Shown: positions 25,399-36,500 of the stretch, piece after piece
Position numbering within the stretch: the stretch's first letter is position 1
Layout of the letters: the number at the start of each line of letters is the position of its first letter
Assembly: GCA_019914945.1 (NCBI GenBank)
Contig: CM034110.1
Span: 1,245,001 to 1,309,000, forward strand
Direction: 5' to 3'
DNA from: Typha latifolia
Lineage: Eukaryota > Streptophyta > Magnoliopsida > Poales > Typhaceae
Length of the DNA: 64,000 bases
Notes under the pieces: generated by a model
Told to the model about the DNA's origin: nothing
Databases searched by the model: none
What the model saw: only the letters and a program-made list of their open reading frames with translations
Program-made: the position numbers and the translations under genes

Positions 25399-25461
25399 AT
25401 ACCCTTAACGTATGGCAGGGTATGATTATGACTCAGATACCCTTAGTATATGGCAGGGTAT
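25399..25461 (+). repeat. Hairpin units in LTR-A copy 2
   Basis: Two units 38 bp apart each have ATACCC, a 13-base loop and GGGTAT (25399-25423 and 25437-25461). They correspond to the four-unit array at 62991-63136. Confidence 0.7.
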
Positions 25462-27304
25462 ACTTTGAGCCTACAAGTATGATGTTGAGATTGGGTACCG
25501 GGTGTTGACTGTGCATAGTGATCTAGTATGATAATATACATAGGTGACATTGATGACTGAGATATTGAGAAATGCATATGACTTCATTATCATCTGACTA
25601 ATTATCAAGTGGTCAATATACATCATATATAGTTATATTTGATATCATAGCATGGTCATGGTCGGTATGCATTATGTGTCATATTTATAAGAGAGAGATG
25701 ATAATAGTATGATATGAAGATTTATTTATTTATTGTCGATAATTATATACTTTTATTAGTTATGACATGCTATCTATTTTTTATTTATGTATTATTGATG
25801 ACACATTCATATACTCATTTATGACATGATGCTCTTTCTGTTTCATATTATCCAGTACATGATTTATTCTCTATTTGACTTCACTGATTCAGAGTAAGGT
25901 CTATTCACTAAGCCTTTAGCTCATGACTTTTTTTTATTTTCTCCTTTCCGAAAATCCAAGTGAATAAGTGGAGCAAGATACTCCCTTAGAGGTTTTGCTA
26001 GTAGGTGAAGAGTAGAATGTGGTTAGTGTTATGCGCTAGATAAGTTATGTTATCTGATGTATTAGTGGACATCTTTCAAAGTGTGTCTTTATCCTTGTCT
26101 TATACTCTAGTAGGTGACTTTGTACGTGTAATTATGTATATACCTCCGTTGTATATATGTAGTTGTGAAAAACTCTTGATGATGTGTTGTGGCCTGTGTA
26201 GGGCTCAAGTAGGGTTATTTGTATGTTATTGATAGACAGACTTGAGTTATTCTTAGTTTATATGTTATGGATAAACTTATGATGTTGATACAGATTTATT
26301 TAAATTTCAGTAACTAACCAAATGGTCAGGTGCCACGCACGTGTCGTGTGGGCTCGTGCCATGCACGTGTTTAGGATTTGGGTGTTACACGAATAGTCCC
26401 AATAGAAGTTCTAGTTAGCCTCATCACCGAGGATATGCTAGTGAAGGACATGGCAATCGATCATTTACTGGAGCCTCCTGAGCTACGATGGAGGCTACAA
26501 TTTAAGTGGATGCCCAATCTAGTTCAGATCTAGGTACGACTTCTTCCTAAGCCACGGTTGTCAAGAAGCAAGCTTGGATGGGTTTGAGACCAAAATCTAT
26601 ATGTTTGCAGTATTGGTGAGAACAAAGAGCTTGTTATTCACATGCATATTTCTTTGTATCTGCGTTGCCATTTTCAGTATGATAATATCTTTAGTTCAAT
26701 ACATGTTTTATTCAATTGTATTAAATTTAATGTGTTTGAATTCTGTGATCTTAATTATGAATTGTGCATGATTGTGTTTTTGGTCTTAGCTATTTGTTTT
26801 TAGTCATTCTTTTCTTGAGGTTCTGCACTTTGATCTTCTAAAATATTTAGAACTAATAATTTTTTCCAATCTTATGTATGAAGGGTATATTATACACTTG
26901 CCACAATATATTGAAAAGTGGAGACCTAAAAAGGATGTATCTTGTTACTAGATTAGCTTGTTTAGGCAGCTAGTCAATATCTTAAAAAGGTGCATAGATT
27001 TTTAATTTAGATTATTATTTTTATATTAAGGAGCAAATTCTAAATAATCAATTGAATATATTTAAGATTTGATTTGCATCTGATATGAATTTATATATCC
27101 GTTTAAGATCCGATTCTCTATTCGAAAATTATCCAATCTATATCCAAAAATTATCCATATTCGTTTAGTTAGGATATGGTTTTAACTTTTGTTATGTGTC
27201 CAATATCCATATATGAATTTGTATCCAAACTAAATATATGGATCCGAATGTGGGTTAAGCACTATTCAATCTATATCCGATCTATTTCCACCCCTAGCAC
27301 TATA

Positions 27305-29682
27305 ATAAGAGATATGTGACCTTTATGTCTCAACAATACTCAACATCTCCATAACCAAGGTAAGAGACAAGGGAATTATACTATAATATTATATAGTAAG
27401 GCTAATTGAGGTCTTAATTCGTAGATCCCGCATAATTAGATATGCCATTCGCTGGCGATAAACAATTATACTGTCGATTAACGATAATCAAACCCTTATT
27501 AAAGCGACGGTAAGAAGGTGGGATAGTGCAGCTCATGATTTTCGTATAGACGATGTGAGGACATTATGCTAGGGGCTTAGGTGCGTAGCCTCAAAAACAC
27601 GATACAAACTCATAATTATAGGCTTACGACTGATGTCTTTAGTTTATGATGGGGGATAATTAGTTAATTATTCGTTGAGTTATAGACAGACAATTCTGCT
27701 GCTAGAGTTTATCATTCCTCTTATGGGCATTTACTTGGGACGAACATATGTGTCACAAGATAGGCATAGTGTTGGGTGTAGTGCGAGTGCCGGTCAGTGG
27801 GCGTAATAACAAACAGGTTAGGTGGATTGATGAATTTAGTAAATGTTAGCATGAGTAGGAGTTGAATCATACTAATTAATATAACTTGATGCTTATCTTA
27901 TGCTATACATAGAGATGACTGAAGATGAGTTTGAGATTGCTTGACATCATATTTTCTTTGATTATTAATTCGCTTATCATATTGGGTGTAAATGCAAGAA
28001 ATTCATTATGCCAAGCAATTTCTTATATATTATTATGCTAGAGGTAGTGTCACTTGTTAAATATTAAATTATTCATATTTGACATATGATGCAAATTGAT
28101 TGCAACCATGGCTTGGGCTTTTGTGGTAGTTACTTTGTCAGTCATTTGAACTTTTTATTACTCACTTTCATACTAGCATTGTAAAAGAGTATGATCTTCT
28201 ATTATTGTAGCTTAATTTCAGCATATACTCTTATATTCGGAGTCTCTACTCGCTTTTATATAATTAATGGACTTGTCATAACCTACAGGTTTTACTACTT
28301 TTTCTCTTTATTTTGGTCTTACCTGGTAATGATATATATGCTGCTAATGCTTCGAGCCTATACATGAGTCTCTTATAATAGCAATCTCACATGAGGAGCA
28401 CCTGCCGAATTCGGTTGTTTTATTTCTACTACCACTGAAAATTTCAAACAAGTTTAAATAAAGCTATTTTAGATCTAAACCTCACATGTATTATGCACTA
28501 GTTTTTAGTGTTGCTATCACACTAGGAGAATGATTATTTTTGTTATTTGATATAGAATAATACAAGGTTTTGGCAATTTAAACTCTATTTTACAAGAAGG
28601 AGATGAAAACTTATCTAAATTGTATTAGAGACATTTAGTGACTTTTTTTGCAAAACAAATATATTTTTCAACCTTTTGGATAAAATGCTGAACTTTTAGA
28701 GTGTTTAGAAGAATAGGTTCAAGTTTTGGCACTCAAAAACCTGCTTTCGTGGAAGGCAATTCTTTATTATAGCTGGTTTTAATTTCTTGAGAGGAGTAGG
28801 AATTTAATAGTATTTCAGTTAAATTAGTGGCGTAGAATTTAAATCTAAAAGTACTTATTATACAACGTGGGCCCTTAATCATCTATGTGAAATATTATTT
28901 GGATTGTAATCATTAGTGTTAACTTTGCACAATTCCATTAGCGCTGTTATAAAATTTAGGAGCTCTTGAAAAATATTTGAGAGAATTGTTGACAGCTTTG
29001 GGTGATAACAATTTTTTAGGCTAAAATTCGTCACCTTTTCTTCCAAATAGTTCAAAAATTGGTCTCTCAACTCTTGACAAACCCTTTGGTCTGTTTCTTT
29101 ATAACTATTTAGCAAACACCTATGATAATATCAGTGTTTTACTTTTAGATAGAAATGCTAACAAATTTAAAGTCTATATCTATAAGTTAGTAAAATAAAA
29201 TGCTAATCTTATCAAAGATTAATATATATAAAAAGTTGAATTTATCGGCCATTGATTTCAGATAATACATTAATAGATTTAGCTAAGTCTACCTTAGTTT
29301 TTCTTTGCCACATAAAGTACTAATCATATTTTATCAATATTTTTTTTGACAACTATATTAAAACGAATCCCTTTTGGTATTAAGTTTGACCGCACAAAAT
29401 ACTGATATTATCAATGTTTTATATATAAGAAAAAGTCACTAAACTTATTAATATTTTTTCTTATTAGATAAAATATTGATAAATTTAGCGTTTCATTGAC
29501 CGCTACAATAAAACAAATTATTTTTAATATTAATTTTGAGAGAAGGTTTTTTTTATTAAAAATAGTTTTGAAGAGGTAAAAAAAAAAAAAAAAAAAAAAA
29601 AAACCTCTTGATAATGATCCAAAACAGGGTCCGGGCATTGGACCGGATTCACCCGGCTCATCGACACCGTTAACCGGCAATG
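27305..29682. other. Intergenic and upstream region of RING1
   Basis: AT-rich sequence with no gene recognised. It is continuous with the DNA left of 14990 if the hAT-like element is removed. A run of about 24 A lies at 29579-29602. The last 200 bp before the RING1 start codon are rich in CT, as is common in plant 5' leaders; no firm TATA box was identified. Confidence 0.5.
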
Positions 29683-29882
29683 TGGTATACTTGTCACCTA
29701 CTATGACAAAGAAATCCGGTCAAGACCGCGAGTATTCTCTCTCTCTCTTCCCCTTTCTTTTATTTTCTCTTCTTTTTCTTGCCCTTCTCTCTCCCTCGTC
29801 CTCCTCACTCGCACGCAAACCCCAACAGCTGGAAACGGAAACGGGAAGAAGGAGAAGAGGAAGAAGGATAGGGAAGAGGAAA

Positions 29883-32800
29883 ATGCCCGCCCAGAAGCGT
29901 CCCCTCCCTCCTCCCTCCGACGACCACCAAGATTTCGCCTCCTCGCCTTCGCCACCCCAACAGAAGGAGGTGGAAGAGAAGGAAGTAGAAGAAGAAGGAG
30001 AACAAGAGGAAGCAGAGCAAGTAGGAGACGAAGTGGGCGAGCAGAAGGCAGAATCTAAGACGGAGAACAAGGACGGTAAGTTTCGGTGGGAACTGGCAAC
30101 TCCCCTGTTGTCACCGTCGATCTCATACGTGTCGATGTGTTTGCTTATTTGTTTTCCAGATTCTGATGCCGAAGAGGATAGCCGGTCGTCTGAGAGCGCC
30201 GCGGACAAAGATGAGTACGTCCCTCTACTTTCTCCTTTCCTTTTTCTTTTTCGATGTATGTCTCGATGCTTATTTTATTGACGCCAGATCAATACGTGAG
30301 GGTGAGAAAACTTGGATTGTAGATTTGATCAGTATAGCTTTGTTAGATTTCATTTTACCGGGGGTAAGATTGTTTCCGTCTGCTAGGATCACGCAAGCTA
30401 TAGATGAGCGGGTTTGCTTGCCTATGAGTGTCTCTGTTGACTAGAAGGGAGATTTGATCTCATGTTCGTTTATTTAATAGGTTTTCTTTGCTTCTTCTTA
30501 TGATTAGTTATTCAGAGCTCTGTCACGAGTTCATGCATTTATTGTTATTGCTGGATCCCTCTGGCACTGAGCTATTGGTGTGAGCTTCCAGGTTCTATTT
30601 ATCTAACTTATCCTTCTCGCAACTGTTAATCTGAAAGATTACTTATGTACAAGTTAGCCTGCCCGTAGAATTTAGACTTTTTCTTACTTTGACCCTGAAT
30701 TAGTGAGAGTATATCACACTTTCTTACAGAAACGTATACCTCACAATCACATGGCTTTCCTCAAGATGGCAACAAATAAATAAATAAATAAACACATAAG
30801 AGTATGACCGTTCAACTATAAATTTTTGACAATGTACATCTTATGCTAGATTGCTTGAAATCTTAAGTTGATATTTTGATAGACCTAAGAAGTGAATTTA
30901 AACTTAAATCAATGGATGTCTTATATTTCCAATGATAGATAAGCCCTACGGGATTTAAATTTATGATCGCTGCTTAGGTATCATGATAACTCACCAACTA
31001 CTCTAAAAACTTAAGCTATTAAAAAAATATGATTTTTATCTATTATGTTCTAACAGCATGCATCATGATTCAGATTTTACATTATGTACATATTGCCCTT
31101 GTCTTCTTCTTCCTCCTCTCTCTCTCCCTTGCATTACGTTGATAGGGAAGTTCTACAGCTTTTTAGATTTGTTTAACCAATAAGAACCTGCTATATCTAG
31201 GTTGCAGCAAATTCTACAGTTCGGTTTGTAGATAATCCATTGCTTGTTGGATGAGGTGCTACACTATTAGCATCATAATTTGAAAAAATTCTGCCTTACT
31301 GCCTAAGCACCTGCCTTAGACAGAATGTACCTAAGCTCCATTCAGGTTCTGCCTAGATGACTGTTTATCTTGTCTCATGTTTTAATATGTAGTTTAACTT
31401 TGAAATTCAAAATCATTGTAGATGGTGGTAAATTGGAGGACTCTGATGGCTTAATATGGTTCTTAATAAGAATGCATCAATTAAATTCTTAGATTGTACT
31501 GCATACTAATTTTAACTTTTTCACTAACTATTATTACTTTTTGTTTGTTTATTTTATCTATCTTGAATTCTGTGTGGCCTCCTAGGCATCCATCCAATAC
31601 CTAGGCATTACATGACCCCTTGTCTGCCCATCAGCTGCCTACAGTCCTTTAAAAGTTAAAACCTTGATTACCATAAGCTTATCAACCTATGTTTTTTTGA
31701 TGCTCTCAACTTAGACTTGTTAGATGGTAGGTCTTTGCTAATGCAAATTTCCATTGGTTGTTCCCCTTAGAAAACATTTGAACATATGATGATGTTGCAA
31801 ATTTGCAAAGGATAGGCATAACAGTAATCTGCCCTGCAGAATGCAGATGGGTATCGAATATCTTTCCTTTTGAAATTTGATGTTGGTGGTTTCATTTTTT
31901 TTGACTTTTTAACTATGTATATATGCTTCCTTTTCTCCTACAATTGCTAGCAGTTTGAATCGCAGCACAATATATGATATTAGTACATATCCAGGAGCTT
32001 TTTCTTAACCTTGTAGATGAATAATTGTGTACTTACAAATTAAATATTAAATACTTGAAGTTTATTGACTTAATTTTGATGTGTTTAAGATCTTAATGGT
32101 TAAGTGAATATTCTCTGTTTGTCCCTTTTTTATTTCATTGTTTCTGGATTGATATATTATTTACTCAACTTTGTCATATTATTCACTGATACATGAGCTA
32201 TATCTGGTCTTCTTTTCTTGCAGTCAATAAACATCACATCCCAAACTATCCAATACTTACAGATGGGGAAAAGCATAGAACTTTTCTTTATGCATTATTG
32301 GATGTTTAAAATTCATAAGGTTCCTCTAGATAGATACACTCGATGGACGTTAGCCTCTTTTCTGATATCTTAAGAAGCTCTGAGATGCTTAATCTAGGAT
32401 ATCCTGCAAATTCCATATGCTTTTGGTGTTGTATTCTTAGAAACCTTTTACGTCCCGTCTTGTTGCAATTTCTCTTGTTTGAGCTACTGTATTGTCGATC
32501 ATTATAATTCCTATTTTTCCTCTCTGAGGAACCTTAACAGCTTTTTATATTAGAGCAGACTTTCACCATTCCCACATGGTATGCACTATGCAGCAAGCAC
32601 AGTGTGACATTCTTGTCTAATACTAGGCTATTCCAATTACTTTGTACCTTGCCAGGTGGTTGAAAGCATTAGCTAGTTATCTATGGTCAACTCCTGGATT
32701 TGTTCAGTTCCTGGCTTTGATTGTTTTTTTCATAAGTTCAAGGTTTTTGTAGTCCCTTGTGAAATTTTATCTCTACATGTGTTGTAGATGCAGATGTATT

Positions 32801-33498
32801 TATATTTATGTCTTGATATATTGCTGCTTGAATGTGCAAATGATTCTTTCGACATGCTTTATTTGCAGGTTTATACTAGTCAAATTAACAGATATACGCA
32901 GAGAAGTGCAATGCCCTATATGCTTAGGTATTAACATTTTTATGATTACTAGCAAATTTAGCAAATTGCTTCATAAAGTTCAAATGCTTTTGTTTTCTAT
33001 TTGATTTTTAGTGAACGTTAGTACTTATTTATTGTATCTCTTCATCATAGATTTACTCTCATATTTTCTGTATACTTTCTACTTTCTAGAAGCAAATGTT
33101 ACACACGATCATGTTATTAATCAAGACAATCTTGATTTTTCAATTGAAAGTTGGATTCCTGCATATGCATATCTGAAAACATGATTCCTTTTATACATTT
33201 AGCAGATATGCCCCTTAAAGTCTATACATCACACCTTTTATTCTCTTTCAGTTTCAGTAACATTATGGTTATATTATAATTGGATTTCTGTTGCTTCAAT
33301 GTCGTTCTATGATATATTCTATAGAGTTGCAATTTCCTACTTTACTTCCTAAGACACTGATAGTTGTATATACATCATTGGTATAAATTGAAGTTCTAAC
33401 CATGATTCTGAGTTTCGGCCGATCCCAAATGGCCAAATTGATCCCGCCTAATACGAGTCCGAGAATATAGATTTGAGTCGAATCGAATCCGACCCGAA

Positions 33499-33539
<41 letters not shown>

Positions 33540-36500
33540 GCGGCACCCATGGTAGATCCCGGCAACCTTGATGCTCAACAAATTCCATTGACCAAGATTC
33601 GATGATCTCTTCCTTCAGCGACCTCGAGTTAGTATTTTTTTCTTCTCTCATGGCCCATCTCTCTTTCTCTCTCTACCCTCTTCGACGAGCCGCCTCCTCT
33701 CTCTCTATCTCGGCGAGTTGCCTCTCTCTCTCTCTCGCTCTTTCTCTTCTCTCTTCGTCTTTCTTTCCATCCTCTATCTCATTTTTTGTAGTCATAGAGA
33801 GTGAGTTAGAGAGATGAAAGAGAGAGAGAGAGAAGGGAGAGAAAAAATTGCATTGCGGTAGTAAGATAGAAATTGAGGGAGGAAGAGTGAGAGGAAGGGA
33901 GAGAGAGAAAGAAGGAAAGGGAAAGAGAAGGGGAAGAGAAGAAACTAAAAAAAAAGAAAAGAAATAAAGTGATGTCGATAGTAAGAGAGAGAAACAGAAA
34001 GGAGAGAGAAGAAAGGAAAAAAATCAAAGTTTGAGTAAGTTAATATATTTTTTTAGTTTTAGGCTTCATATATAAGTAATTATTATTTTCTCATTTTCTT
34101 GTTATTTTTTTATTTTTAAAATTTTCCTATATTTTTGTTATGTAATTATAAAATAATGTGGTCCGATACGTATCAATTTTTTTGACGACTGATATGTATC
34201 GTCTTGGAACTTGGTTGTAACTCTTCTAGATTCAAAATGCTATATTTATGTGAATTGAAAGAAGTCAATAAGCATGTCCTCGTACACGAGGCTCCTACCT
34301 TTCCTTTGTGGGATCTTGGGAGGGATGATGTATGCAACAGTTCTTTAATTCTTTAGGAGGTTGTTTCGAAGATTTTGGCCTATGATCATTCAAGAGGCAA
34401 ATATTACCACCAAGATTTGGCCCCTTGCATTTAAGAATGCCCCGTTTTAAAGTCTTGAAAATAATCTCTACAGAGATGAGGTTAGGCTATGTCAAGATTA
34501 TAGAAATCACGATCGAGATCGATTGCTTGGGAAAACTATACGGACTAGTAGTATCGGCCTCGTAAGTATCAAGCTAATTTTTAATTGCAAAAAATATTGT
34601 TAAGTGCATGAAAAATCCTAAAAAAGAAAAAAAAGAAAAAAAGGATAATATAAATTACTTTATGTGAGTCAATGGTATTTCCCTTCTTTCTAGTAAAAAA
34701 CAGAAGTCTGAAAACTAAAAAAGGAAAATAAATTTCCTCATTTTGTAAAGACTTCTATAACTCTCTAGTCTATTCTCCCTCTCTCTACTCTCTCGCGCAA
34801 GTATAACCAACACTCTTGTCTTACTATCTCCCTCTCCTCTTTCACTCTCTCCTTCTCTTCTTTTATTGCATATTCTCTAGTTTCCTTCCCCTCTTTCTCT
34901 TCCTCTGTATATTGCTGCAACAAAGGAGAGAGAGAGATCATCGGAGATAGGGTGGTCATCGAAGAGAGAGAGGTGGAAGAGAGGTCGTCATTGAGAGAGA
35001 GGAGAAAGGGTAAGAAGCAATAAAAGAGAGAGGGAGAAACAATGACTCACTAGCTTGCTAGAGTTTGTGAAAGTCGTCGGAGACGATCACTAGATATTGC
35101 TAGATGTTGTGGACGCTGAATCTACTAATCACTATTGTGGAAAAGAAGAGTGGAAGACAGAGAGGGTAAAAGTAGGGGAAAGAAGAGATATTGATCCCTA
35201 GTTAGGTTGGGTCGGATCTAGTCTAAATAGACCGATCCAAATTGGGATCGGTCATCTTGGCCAATCCTATCGATCCATGTCCAATTTTGCCCAATTTTGA
35301 CCAATTCGAATGAGCCTCAACTAAAACCAATCTTTTCGATTAGGACGGAAAACTGGGAACATTAGGTTTTTTACATCCTTCCTATTTGAGCTTCACGTAG
35401 TTCTTTGTGCACTTGGATGGCTTTATCTTTTAGAATCACTAACCAAGGTTCTTAATTTGAAATAGCTTGCCTTTTGTTGCATAAGACCAAATTCTTCTAA
35501 GTGATTTGTGAGCAATGTTTTCAGCTAATTCTGGATAAACTACACAAGTTACTATGTTATCCTAAGTTACTCTCAACTCATAATAGTACACTCATGTTAG
35601 TAATATTTGAACAACACACAAGATAGAATTAGCCAATGTTTTGAAAGGGGGTTGCTGATGGCGGGCGGTCATCCCATTGCCTAGCACTAAGGTGGAAGGT
35701 GGGTGACAAGGCAGTATAGCATATTTTATATAAAAATTAAAAAAATTATATGGTATATTTATAATTGTTATACTAATATAATTTATAGATCAAAGCATGC
35801 TTGTCGTGATTCACAAACTAATACAACAAATTTATTAGCGATTTACCTATTGCTATTAGTAACTAGAGAAGAAATTTACTATTACTGTAGCAGTGAAGAA
35901 GGCCAACCGTTAAAGGGAGAAAGAGAAGGAGAAAGGGAAAGGAAAAAAGGGAAAGGAAAAGGGAACTAGGAAGAACCTACTATTATGGTGGCAACCTTTC
36001 ACTATCGGCAGCCAAACCGGGAGGTGGCCATCGAGAGTGAAAAGGGAAGAAAAAAGAGAAGAAGAGAAGAGTTTGAGAGGTACCTTGCTCGTCGCCATTG
36101 ATTTCTCGCTGCCGCTCGAAGATGATTGAGAGGAAGCATTTTTAGGGCTCAAATTGAGAGAGTGAGGGAGAGAACGATTGGGGTTTTCCTTTTAAATGGT
36201 TAATAGTTTAGGCGGTTAGCGAATAGTGAAGATCTGACCGAAAAATCGAAACTTACCTCCATTGCAGGTTGACTCGTAATTTCATTTAGTGGGCCTCTCG
36301 GCCCGCCAAGCGTGCCCTAGCAGCTAGGCGGCTAGGGTTTGAACACCCTCCCTATTGGCGTGCCGGTTGGCATGCCACCCAACCGGCCACTATTCAAAAC
36401 AATAGAATTTGCCCTCTTTAGACTAGTACTTTGGAAATTCTTCCTTTAACCATGTATTTAGAGTAACCCAAAATTTGCATCAAAATATAGAGACCATAAT

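Larger units (their letters stand above)
15781..26389 (+). mobile_element. LTR-A copy 2 (solo LTR), split by the family-B element
   Basis: It begins TGTAATAACCC at 15781 and ends GGTGTTACA at 26389, with flanks CGGAT (15776-15780) and CGAAT (26390-26394), a 5-bp duplication with one change. Its two pieces are 15781-16597 and 24380-26389, about 2.83 kb together. Copy 3 at 17029-19005, read in reverse, runs continuously across the point where copy 2 is split, which confirms the insertion. Contents in order: GC-rich head, CT microsatellite, a perfect palindrome, AT-rich middle, hairpin units, and a tail with GTGGCCTGTGTAGG also found at 700 and 63855. No internal coding region adjoins it. Confidence 0.85.
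14998..27296. mobile_element. Non-autonomous hAT-like element hosting the retroelement nest
   Basis: The left end reads TAGGGTTGAAAATAGGTCGG. The right end, read inward, is TAGGGGTGGAAATAGATCGG. The flanks are GCACTATC (14990-14997) and GCACTATA (27297-27304), an 8-bp target duplication with one mismatch, as expected for hAT. Without the nested LTR-A the element is about 1.7 kb (14998-15780 plus 26390-27296). Both ends carry GGATCCGAAT/ATATCC-like subterminal repeats. The interior (15240-15780, pyrimidine-rich, and 26390-26600) has no transposase; it could include captured host sequence, but I recognise no gene. Confidence 0.75.

Noticed and set aside
28879..29115. 78-aa minus-strand frame upstream of RING1
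   Set aside because: The peptide looks helical but I recognise no family, and there is no supporting exon context.
29701..30208. Minus-strand frames over RING1 exons 1 and 2
   Set aside because: They are antisense shadows of the Glu-rich N-terminal exon.
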